NCBI GenBank assembly: GCA_015232355.1
Contig: JADFZW010000011.1
Location: forward strand, 90,721 to 154,720
DNA: 64,000 nucleotides
Source of the DNA: Oligoflexia bacterium
Lineage (GTDB): Bacteria > Bdellovibrionota > Bacteriovoracia > Bacteriovoracales > Bacteriovoracaceae
Direction of reading: 5' to 3'
This document shows positions 35,451 to 42,899 of this stretch, piece after piece. The first letter of the stretch is position 1, and each line of letters opens with the position of its first letter. A model generated the notes under the pieces. That model ran no database searches, was not told the origin of the DNA, and was given only the letters and a program-made list of their open reading frames with translations. The position numbers were made by a program, and so were the translations under genes.

Positions 35451-35544
35451 AAGCAAAAGATAATAGATATCAATAAATAAGATCTATTTTATTAGATCTC
35501 GAGTCTATTATTATTAACCATTCACATTAACATTGGAGCAATTT

Positions 35545-36327
35545 ATGAAAAAATCTATTGCAATCTTTTCACTTCTATCAATTCTTTTCGCACTTTCATC
35601 TTGTAAACTATTTTATCCAGATGGCGTAATTGATGGCCAAAACGAGTATGCAGCAAAGATAAAAAAAGCATTTGATATCGCACTTAGAGTGAATAATAGT
35701 TTCGCAGAAGATATTTTTATTAGGAAGGTAGCTCAAGATAACAAAAATTACGTAGTCTTTTACAACAATACCACACATAAATATTGGGCCCTTGATGTTG
35801 AAAATATTAATCCTTCAATTGTATGGGGAGATAACTTCACAACATACAAAGAGCGTTTATTATATGGTCTAACAGATCTAGGTGATGGAACATTTAGATG
35901 CGTCCCTGGTACATGTTTCGCGTTTGGTGCTAACACTCCTGGAGCATACTACTATGGATTAGTATTTGAAGAGCAAGTTGCTAGTAGTAAAGATCTTGAA
36001 AAAGTAGGTGCTTTACTAGAGCAAAAACAAATTGAAGATTTAACAACTCAACTTTCTGCTGATTTTGGATTATCAGAAGATCGTGCTGTTGAAGTTGCTA
36101 AGCTAGTAAGTAACTGGGAAAAACAATCCAAGAGAAGAAATTTAACCGATGCCGATGCTCAGTATTTTACTAAAAAAGTTTTAGGAGTTGATATTAATTC
36201 AATTGAACGTGCTTATAAAAATGCAAATATAGGCGAAATTGAAGATCTAATGAGCAAAATTGCAACTCACAATCAGGTATCTCCTGAGAACGTAAGAAAA
36301 ATCATTAACTCTTATTTTGTTGAATAA
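35545..36327 (+). CDS. Lipoprotein, paralogue of the one at 28391-29173
   Basis: Seen: lipobox ALSSC after a basic start and hydrophobic core. The C-terminal half aligns with the lipoprotein encoded at 28391: DLEKVGAL, LSADFGLSEDR, AKLVSNWEK, SKRRNLTDAD and KVLGVDIN, each with a counterpart there in the same order. With ATG 35545 both proteins are 260 residues long; an in-frame TTG at 35533 is upstream, but the GGAG site is placed for the ATG. Family otherwise unknown. The two copies are 6.4 kb apart in opposite orientation with different codon-level sequence, so the duplication is old. Probably anchored to the inner or outer membrane on the periplasmic side. Confidence 0.8.
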   Translation: MKKSIAIFSLLSILFALSSCKLFYPDGVIDGQNEYAAKIKKAFDIALRVNNSFAEDIFIRKVAQDNKNYVVFYNNTTHKYWALDVENINPSIVWGDNFTTYKERLLYGLTDLGDGTFRCVPGTCFAFGANTPGAYYYGLVFEEQVASSKDLEKVGALLEQKQIEDLTTQLSADFGLSEDRAVEVAKLVSNWEKQSKRRNLTDADAQYFTKKVLGVDINSIERAYKNANIGEIEDLMSKIATHNQVSPENVRKIINSYFVE

Positions 36328-36354
36328 GAAATCTTGACTTGAAAATCTTAAATA

Positions 36355-37092
36355 TTAAATCTTAAATTTTGTCCAATAAACACTGTAAAATACCACCGCA
36401 AATGGAAGTCCCAATAAATTTATAAGTGGTATAGACAAGATAAACAGAAAGCATATTCCAAAAAAAAGATAATAGAATAAATTATTTTTTATCTCTGCTA
36501 GAGAGGAAAATACACCTAGTTGATGGCGACTCCAATTATAATCTAAAAATTGATAAGATACTAGCAGTGCTGAAAGAATAATACTTATTGGAGTTAGGAA
36601 GGGAATAAAACTAATAAAAAATGCAAACAATCCAACAAAGAGAATAAATGAAATTCTCTTTAAATCATTAAATCCGCCCAGAAATAATTTATAAATGATC
36701 ATTTTTAGTGGCATTTCCATAGGAAAATCTGATGGTGAAAGTGAATGTGAACGTAAAAGTAAAGCTTCAACTTTATCGCTGATCATCTGATGAAATGGCG
36801 AGGAGAAAAGAGAGACTACAACTACAAAAGTAAAATTTAATAAAACTATCAGAAGGATTGCAGTGAGTGTAACTAAGATATAACTTATCCACTGGGCCCA
36901 TGAATTTAAGAGGGCCCACTCTTTAATTAGTGTTTGTTGTAAATAGGGGACACCCAGCTTGAATGCAAGGATAGCAAAAAGAAGGTAAAGTAGCGCTCCT
37001 ATTACTAGAGGGAAGAGTAGTAGTGTTTGTAGTGAGCGATCGCTTTTTATTAAGTGAAGGGAGATGTTGAAGGTATCAAATAATTTTTTCAT
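36355..37092 (-). CDS. EI24/CysZ-like integral membrane protein
   Basis: Seen: four or more long hydrophobic segments (about 24-45, 68-100, 140-180, 205-235) and the features of the EI24 family (PF07264, includes CysZ): LFPLVIGALLYLLF, FSSPFHQMISDKVEALL, FLDYNWSRHQLG and a Pro-rich hairpin FIPFLTPISI. Known: CysZ imports sulfate, but most EI24 proteins are of unknown transport role. No cysteine biosynthesis gene is adjacent, so I do not assign sulfate transport. 245 aa is typical. Monocistronic and convergent with the lipoprotein gene. Confidence 0.8.
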   Translation of the reverse strand: MKKLFDTFNISLHLIKSDRSLQTLLLFPLVIGALLYLLFAILAFKLGVPYLQQTLIKEWALLNSWAQWISYILVTLTAILLIVLLNFTFVVVVSLFSSPFHQMISDKVEALLLRSHSLSPSDFPMEMPLKMIIYKLFLGGFNDLKRISFILFVGLFAFFISFIPFLTPISIILSALLVSYQFLDYNWSRHQLGVFSSLAEIKNNLFYYLFFGICFLFILSIPLINLLGLPFAVVFYSVYWTKFKI

Positions 37093-37190
37093 AATTTTTT
37101 AAACCATTACTCTGTTTAATATAATATTATTTGTGATATTTATTATTTATCAGAGTGTATGGACTTGTATAGTAAATAAAGGTGAATGAT

Positions 37191-37538
37191 ATGGATGAAG
37201 CAAAAAAAGATGGATTGCTTGAACAGTGGAAAAAACTAGCAGATAAAGATTTTTCAGCTGCAAAACAACTTGCTACCTCTAACAATCTTCTCTTGAGTGT
37301 GTTTCATCTGCAACAATACTATCATAATCTTAGCCTTTTGGCGAGAGAAGCGGATTTGATTTTGGAACTTGGTCCGACTTTTAGTGATATACTCGATAAC
37401 TTGAATCCATATTATATTAAGGCCCGCTATCCAACATACACCAAACAATTAGAAGAAGAGTTAGATAAAGATGAAGTAGATAAGTTGATTAAGATGACGG
37501 AGGATTTTGTGTTATGGTTAAATCAAAAGATGAAGTAG
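37191..37538 (+). CDS. HEPN-domain protein of a HEPN-MNT module
   Basis: Small all-helical protein. Seen: KDFSAAKQLATSNNLLLSVFHLQQYYH, read as the HEPN helices 1-2 (a.dl.aA..l...g.....f..qQ), and the C-terminal IKARYPTYT, matching the ARYP box of HEPN partners of nucleotidyltransferases. The RNase motif Rx4-6H is not visible and the usual EKALKA helix is replaced by NLSLLA. So it is probably non-nucleolytic or divergent. Known: HEPN-MNT pairs are toxin-antitoxin modules in which MNT AMPylates HEPN. ATG 37191 is favoured over GTG 37182 because AAAGGTGA is spaced for it. Overlaps the MNT gene by 25 bp. Confidence 0.75.
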   Translation: MDEAKKDGLLEQWKKLADKDFSAAKQLATSNNLLLSVFHLQQYYHNLSLLAREADLILELGPTFSDILDNLNPYYIKARYPTYTKQLEEELDKDEVDKLIKMTEDFVLWLNQKMK

Positions 37539-37843
37539 AAAATTTAGCACTACTCTATGTGCAAGAAGCATCCAAAGTTTTTTTTATCAAAAAGGCATAT
37601 CTATTTGGTTCATATGTAAAAAACAAAGCAACTACTTATAGTGATATTGATGTTGCTTTAGTCTCACCAGACTTTGAAAAAATTCCAGAAACTATTTTAC
37701 TAAAAATGCTTTTTCGTTTAGCTAGACATATTGATCCACTGATTGAGCCAATTCCAATAACGGAAGATGAAATTTCTAACCCAACATTAGGCACTGTTGC
37801 CATTGATGTGGTTAAAGAGGGAAAGATCATTTTTACAATTTAA
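37514..37843 (+). CDS. MNT-type minimal nucleotidyltransferase (HEPN partner)
   Basis: Seen: the nucleotidyltransferase signature LFGSYVKNKATTYSDIDVAL with Gly32-Ser33 and the metal-binding Asp44 and Asp46, length 109 aa, and C-terminal strand IDVVKEGKIIF. Known: in HEPN-MNT systems this protein is the antitoxin, transferring AMP to a tyrosine of the HEPN toxin. The catalytic residues are intact here although the HEPN partner looks degenerate. The GGAGG site lies in the HEPN gene and the 25-bp overlap couples translation. An alternative view is a solitary small-molecule nucleotidyltransferase. Confidence 0.85.
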   Translation: MVKSKDEVENLALLYVQEASKVFFIKKAYLFGSYVKNKATTYSDIDVALVSPDFEKIPETILLKMLFRLARHIDPLIEPIPITEDEISNPTLGTVAIDVVKEGKIIFTI

Positions 37844-38076
37844 TGTTCGCAACACTGTTTTTTTGGGACAACAACGTTAGCACTGTCTAGTGCTGTTAGA
37901 GCGGTAACATAGTAAATTAGTCCACAACTATGCTTATTAAAAATATATATTCATTTCATTATGTTCATTTCATTATAGATAAATTTATAGATAAATAGAA
38001 ATTGTCCCGGAGTTCTTTTATTCTTTTATAAACATGATAAACTTTTAATAATGTCTATCAAATGGAGAACTTTAAA

Positions 38077-39048
38077 ATGTTAAAAATATTGCTATTAACA
38101 ACAATGGTAGCAACATTATCATTTGTCACCTTTGCTAAAACAAGCAAAGATCGAGGAGTGAGCATAATTAAAAATAGTGGTGAACAGATCACTAACTTTC
38201 AAGAAAAAATTATACTAAAAGATGGAGATATTGTAAAAACCACTAAAAATACTCGGGCACAACTATACTTTCCATCTGGTGATTCTATTATTCTTTTCAA
38301 TTCATCAAAATTAAAAGTGCTTAATTTAAATACAGACCCGGCCATTAACAAAAGATCAGCTTTCTTCTATCTATCTCAAGGTGCAATTCAAGTCATCCTT
38401 GATAAAAACAATCAGAGCTACAATAAAATTGACTCTGACACGGGCCCTGACCCTGACCGTTTTGAAATAAAAACTCAAAATAGTTTTACAAGAGTAATAT
38501 TTAGTTCAAATTCCAATGAAATAGATAAAAAAATAGAGCAAACCAGTTTTATAATTAAAGTTTCTGATGGTGGGAAAAAAAGTGAGATTTTTAATCTGCA
38601 AGGAGAAATTTACACTCAACAAATCAATGAAGAAACTAACTTCGCAATGAAAAAAATAATTGTTCCTGTAATGAGTAAAATAGAGATCCTCTCATCGGTA
38701 AATCCCAATAAACCATCTCGTATCAGCGAACCCAATCCAATTGCTTTTAATGAAGCTATATTTTTACCACCGCTTATTGATAATGACAAAAATACAAAGA
38801 ATACAAAGAGAAGTGAGACTGAAATTAACAATCAACTAATGCTTAGTTTTGCTAGTAGAGACATCGCTTCATCTAAACGCCAAGATGAAAATAATCCAAG
38901 TTACATTAGTGAACTTAATAGCAATCGAGAGATTGAAAGAAGACCAATGGAGATCATTGGCATCACAGATAGACGTAGAGAGGTAAATAGCAACAACAAT
39001 GGAAGCGGAAATGGAAATATCTCTGCACGGATTAATTTTTCCTTATAG
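38077..39048 (+). CDS. FecR-domain exported protein
   Basis: Seen: signal peptide (MLKILLLTTMVATLSFVTFA-KT), then a FecR-like beta domain: GDIVKTTKNTRAQLYFPSGD, SIILFNSSKLKV and an AFFYLSQGAIQVIL strand pair, as in FecR proteins that wrap in the periplasm. The C-terminal third is Asn-, Ser- and Arg-rich and disordered, including NTKNTK from a 9-bp repeat. Start at ATG 38077 because GGAGA precedes it; an in-frame ATG at 38062 lies just upstream and overlaps that site. It begins a three-gene operon with the TPR-barrel and repeat lipoprotein genes (16-bp gap), so the three probably build one envelope assembly. Confidence 0.78.
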   Translation: MLKILLLTTMVATLSFVTFAKTSKDRGVSIIKNSGEQITNFQEKIILKDGDIVKTTKNTRAQLYFPSGDSIILFNSSKLKVLNLNTDPAINKRSAFFYLSQGAIQVILDKNNQSYNKIDSDTGPDPDRFEIKTQNSFTRVIFSSNSNEIDKKIEQTSFIIKVSDGGKKSEIFNLQGEIYTQQINEETNFAMKKIIVPVMSKIEILSSVNPNKPSRISEPNPIAFNEAIFLPPLIDNDKNTKNTKRSETEINNQLMLSFASRDIASSKRQDENNPSYISELNSNREIERRPMEIIGITDRRREVNSNNNGSGNGNISARINFSL

Positions 39049-39064
39049 GAGATTAGGAATTCTA

Positions 39065-40639
39065 ATGTCAAGTTCATCATTGTCACTACTACGTGGAGAA
39101 TTTTTATTTTTATCTTTATTGCTTTTACTTTTACTTCTTAGCTTTAGTGATACTTCTGTTCAGAAATCCTATGCTGATGAAAATAATGATCAAGAGGTAA
39201 TTTCTAATTCTAATTCCAGTTCTAGTACCAATCCCACTTCTGTAATGAGCTTTCTTACATTTTGGGATCTTATGCAGGCAGAACAACAATATTACAAAAA
39301 AGGTGCTGTCGCATATAATTTACAAGACTATTCAACCGCCTTGGAATATTTTAATAAAATTAAAAGAAGTGAATATTTGCTTGCAAATAGCATCTACTAT
39401 AGGGCCCTCATATTAAATACTCAAATGAGAGAAGAGGATGCATTGGCGGAAGCACTAAGTATTTTTGAACTCAACAAAACCAATCCTGTAAATCATTCAC
39501 TACTGAGTTCTACATATTTTTTAATGGGGAATATTTACTATAAGCTTAATCAACCAATTGAAGCAAAAAAATATTTACTGCTAGCAAAGGAAGAGATTAG
39601 TTCAAAGGAAACTCTCAACAAAATCGATCATCTTCTGCTGACAATTGATTTAGCAATTGATAATCAATCACTCGATCAAGAAGATATTAATATTAAACGA
39701 TTATCTTTAGGAGTTAATATTGATTTCTTTCAATACGATTCGAATGTGATGTCTCTACCTCAAAATACCAATGAGGTGAATAACAAGGATGGTATTGCTT
39801 TTGGAAGTGCTCTGTGGATTGGTTACTCCCCTTTAATAACAAAGAGTCATGAGTTTGCAGTTAAATATTTATTTCAATTTTCTTATCACCCTGATAAAGA
39901 TTTTGTAAGAAATGATCTTTGGACTCACAACATCTCTACACCTCTATCATTTAAGCAAATTGCTTCTAGCTATAGCGATAGTAATAGTAATAGCAATAGC
40001 TACTATTCTTTAACCACTACTCCTGGATTTAGCAAATCATTTACACAAAATGATAATATTAGAAAAATTCCTCCAAGACAGGGTGCTTTGGCGAAATTTT
40101 ATCTCAATAATAAGATAAAAAAAATCATCACTGATAGTAAAACAGTAATGAATCTTGATTTCAATTTACGTTATGAAGATAATAAAGCATGGATTAGCAA
40201 TCCTTTGGAGAATGCTTCTGGAACAGGAGTTCTTTTAGGTGGAAATTACAATTTCTATTCTAATTCTAATTCTAATTCTAATTCTAATTTTAATCCTAAG
40301 TCACCTATGCAACTTCAACTTGGCCCCAACCTGGATTATTTCTATGCCAAAGGTGATAATTATAAATCTTACACATTTTCTCTTTACTCTGTTTTTTCTA
40401 GTGATTTTATTTTTACATTCTCTCAAAGTTTAAAACTCACTCTATACTATCAGTTGTTTTACAAACAAATTGATTATCGTAAAGATTCTAGGGGCGATCT
40501 GGAGTGGTTTTTAACAACTACTATTTATAAAAATCTAATTTTTAATCAATTAATTGTTTTCACTCTAAATAATTCAACAGTTGCAACCAAGAAGTATCGG
40601 CGCTTTTTAACCAGCTCATCTCTGACACTGTTATTTTAA
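39065..40639 (+). CDS. TPR plus outer-membrane beta-barrel protein
   Basis: Seen: signal peptide with an Leu-rich core, then two or three TPR helices (about 75-185: KKGAVAYNLQDYSTALEYF, YYRALILNTQ, YFLMGNIYYKLNQPIEAKKY). The C-terminal 300 residues have alternating hydrophobic strands with aromatic ends and finish SLTLLF, which suits a barrel with terminal Phe. Ser-Asn tracts come from hexamer repeats. ATG 39065 is preferred to ATG 38999 because AGGA precedes it and it starts the signal peptide. Known: TPR-barrel proteins export or assemble surface proteins. Inferred to place the repeat lipoprotein encoded next. Confidence 0.7.
   Translation: MSSSSLSLLRGEFLFLSLLLLLLLLSFSDTSVQKSYADENNDQEVISNSNSSSSTNPTSVMSFLTFWDLMQAEQQYYKKGAVAYNLQDYSTALEYFNKIKRSEYLLANSIYYRALILNTQMREEDALAEALSIFELNKTNPVNHSLLSSTYFLMGNIYYKLNQPIEAKKYLLLAKEEISSKETLNKIDHLLLTIDLAIDNQSLDQEDINIKRLSLGVNIDFFQYDSNVMSLPQNTNEVNNKDGIAFGSALWIGYSPLITKSHEFAVKYLFQFSYHPDKDFVRNDLWTHNISTPLSFKQIASSYSDSNSNSNSYYSLTTTPGFSKSFTQNDNIRKIPPRQGALAKFYLNNKIKKIITDSKTVMNLDFNLRYEDNKAWISNPLENASGTGVLLGGNYNFYSNSNSNSNSNFNPKSPMQLQLGPNLDYFYAKGDNYKSYTFSLYSVFSSDFIFTFSQSLKLTLYYQLFYKQIDYRKDSRGDLEWFLTTTIYKNLIFNQLIVFTLNNSTVATKKYRRFLTSSSLTLLF
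40258..40287 (+). repeat. Hexamer tandem repeat in the TPR-barrel gene
   Basis: Five exact copies of TTCTAA encode alternating Ser and Asn in a predicted loop of the barrel. It is the same hexamer, on the same coding strand sense, as in fabH (13208-13237). Confidence 0.9.
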
Positions 40640-40649
40640 GGAATAGGAT

Positions 40650-42812
40650 ATGATTATGAAAATTTTATTCTTTTTATTATTATTTTTGTACTCCTGTGCT
40701 GATAAGACTTCACAAGGAAATGGTCAGATATCGATTTTTTTTAGCAAGGAAAGTGCAAGTGCAATCACCAAAAGCAGTGGAACCTCGTCAACAATCAATT
40801 GGGCCGCAATCAATGCCACTGCTCCTGGAATTGATCGCGTAGTTAAACTCTTTGATTACAGCGATTCTGGAAATGGTAATACAATAGTTAGTGTAAACAA
40901 CATTACCTTCTCCATGACATCCGCAACCAATATCACTCTCAAAGCATGTATTATGCAAACCTCCTCAGTCTCAAACAATTCTGAATATCATAATCATGGA
41001 AGATTATATTGTGGCACAAGTGCCCCGTTTGAATTAAAGAGTGAGGAAAATAAAACTGTAGAGATCAACATCAACACAAATGAATATGATGATGTAAGTA
41101 TGGGGCGGACAGTGGCAAAAGTTTTTCAAGATGATGGCGCTAATCTCGCTCTCAATCAACAAATTAAATATTATATTATTAGCAAGGATTTTATGTTGCC
41201 AGATCGCTACACCATCGATGGAAATGGTATCTGGACTTCTTATATGTTGATGGATCTTCCCTTCAATGTTGATTTGTATGTGGGAAATAGTGTAGTGATC
41301 GCAAATAGCAAACTAACCAATGTTCCAACAATTACCAGCAATGCTGGTTTTAATTACTACAGTATTGGCGCTCCCAAAACGTATGTTGGATATTTGGGAA
41401 AAACTTTGCCGGCCAATTGGCAGAGCTTGGATGATGATGGTGATGGAATCACAAATTTGGCAGCGATATTAAATAAAAAATCTCCCTTTAATTATGGAGC
41501 AATAATTTTTGATCGCTTGCGAGCATGGACTCATCCTGCAAGTTTAAGTGATAATATCTCTCTTGATGAGGATGCTTCTCTTCCAGCAGTGGCGATGGAT
41601 AAAAATGGAAATGCCATTATCACCTGGTATCAATCAGACGGAGTTACTGAACAAATTTTCAAGAGTGAATATCGAAATGGTTCCTGGACTCATCCTACAA
41701 GTTTAAGTGATAATATTTCTCCTGATGGGCAGGATGCGGATTTACCAGCTGTGGCGATGGACAACAATGGAAATGCCATTATAACCTGGCACCAATCGAA
41801 CGGATCTAATAATCAAATTTTCAAGAGTGAATATCGAAATGGTTCCTGGACTCATCCTACAAGTTTAAGTGATAATATTTCTACTGATGGGCAGGATGCT
41901 TATTCACCAGTAGTGGCGATGGATAACAATGGAAATGCTATTATCTCTTGGAGACAATCGGATGGATCGAAACTACAAATTTTTAAGAGTGAATATCGAA
42001 ATGGTTCCTGGACCCATCCTACAAGTTTAAGTAATAATATCTCTCCTGATGGGCAGGATGCTTCTTCACAAAAAGTTGCGATCGATGACAATGGAAACGC
42101 CATTATTACTTGGGTACAACTTGATGGATCTAAGTGGCAAATTTTTAAGAGTGAATATCGAAATGGTTCTTGGACTCATCCTACAAGTTTAAGTGATAAT
42201 ATCTCTCTTGATGGGCAGAATACAGATTGGCCAGTAGTGGCCATGGATAACAATGGAAATGCCATAATTACTTGGCGACAATTGGACGGATCTAAGTATC
42301 AAATTTTTAAGAGTGAATACCGAAATGGTTCCTGGACTCATCCTGCAAGCTTAAGTGACAATATCTCGCCTGATGGACAGGATGTTCTTACTCCAATAGT
42401 AGCGATAGATAACAATGGAAATGCCATTATCACTTGGAGACAATCGGATGGATCGAAACAACAAATTTTCAAGAGTGAATATCGAAATGGATCCTGGACT
42501 CATCCTGCAAGCTTAAGTGATAATATATCGCCTGATGGGCAGGATGCTATTACTCCAATAGTGGCGATGGATAACAATGGAAATGCTATTATTACTTGGA
42601 GACAATCGGACGGATCTAATTCTCAAATTTTCAAGAGTGAATACCGAAATGGTTCCTGGACTCATCCTGCAAGCGTAAGTGATAATATCTCGCCTGATGG
42701 GCAGGATGCTATTACTCCAATGGTGGCGATGGATAACAATGGAAATGCTATTATTACTTGGAGACAATCGGACGGATCCAAGAACCAAATTTTTAAGAGT
42801 GAATATCGCTAG
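40650..42812 (+). CDS. Repeat lipoprotein with eight 54-residue units
   Basis: Seen: lipobox LYSC after MIMKILFFLLLFL, a unique 290-residue N-domain, then eight tandem units of 54 residues. Each has WTHPxSLSDNIS, PDGQDA, VAMDNNGNAIITW, QSDGS and QIFKSEYRNG. The unit resembles the strands of beta-propeller or sialidase-type (BNR-like) surface proteins, with one blade per unit. Eight blades would suit a propeller. The last unit stops at YR, two residues before its end. Third in an operon with FecR and TPR-barrel genes (10 bp after the barrel gene). Inferred to be displayed on the surface; ligand unknown. Confidence 0.8.
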   Translation: MIMKILFFLLLFLYSCADKTSQGNGQISIFFSKESASAITKSSGTSSTINWAAINATAPGIDRVVKLFDYSDSGNGNTIVSVNNITFSMTSATNITLKACIMQTSSVSNNSEYHNHGRLYCGTSAPFELKSEENKTVEININTNEYDDVSMGRTVAKVFQDDGANLALNQQIKYYIISKDFMLPDRYTIDGNGIWTSYMLMDLPFNVDLYVGNSVVIANSKLTNVPTITSNAGFNYYSIGAPKTYVGYLGKTLPANWQSLDDDGDGITNLAAILNKKSPFNYGAIIFDRLRAWTHPASLSDNISLDEDASLPAVAMDKNGNAIITWYQSDGVTEQIFKSEYRNGSWTHPTSLSDNISPDGQDADLPAVAMDNNGNAIITWHQSNGSNNQIFKSEYRNGSWTHPTSLSDNISTDGQDAYSPVVAMDNNGNAIISWRQSDGSKLQIFKSEYRNGSWTHPTSLSNNISPDGQDASSQKVAIDDNGNAIITWVQLDGSKWQIFKSEYRNGSWTHPTSLSDNISLDGQNTDWPVVAMDNNGNAIITWRQLDGSKYQIFKSEYRNGSWTHPASLSDNISPDGQDVLTPIVAIDNNGNAIITWRQSDGSKQQIFKSEYRNGSWTHPASLSDNISPDGQDAITPIVAMDNNGNAIITWRQSDGSNSQIFKSEYRNGSWTHPASVSDNISPDGQDAITPMVAMDNNGNAIITWRQSDGSKNQIFKSEYR
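41523..42812 (+). repeat. Eight tandem 162-bp coding repeats
   Basis: Eight in-frame copies of 162 bp (the last lacks its final 6 bp). Units 6, 7 and 8 are closest at nucleotide level and share IVAMDNNGNAII-type codons; unit 1 is most diverged. The pattern implies expansion at the 3' side or gene conversion. Confidence 0.92.
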
Positions 42813-42899
42813 TGATCCGTCTTTTAAATCTAGGTTGCGGACGAAGTCCACGAAATGGATGATCAGTGATGATGTATTTTTATGAGCATGAGGTTTGCT

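Noticed and set aside
36355..37092. CysZ sulfate permease
   Set aside because: The EI24 family is broad and no sulfur-assimilation gene is adjacent, so the specific function is not assigned.
37879..37894. AGCACT/AGTGCT hairpin after the MNT gene as a terminator
   Set aside because: Six-bp stem with no T-run after it; too weak to list.
41523..42812. Regular repeats as a CRISPR-like array
   Set aside because: Units are 162 bp, contiguous and coding, with no spacers; they encode protein repeats.
42813..42899. Short overlapping frames after the repeat lipoprotein as extra genes
   Set aside because: They reuse repeat DNA in other frames, lack ribosome sites and are not protein-like.
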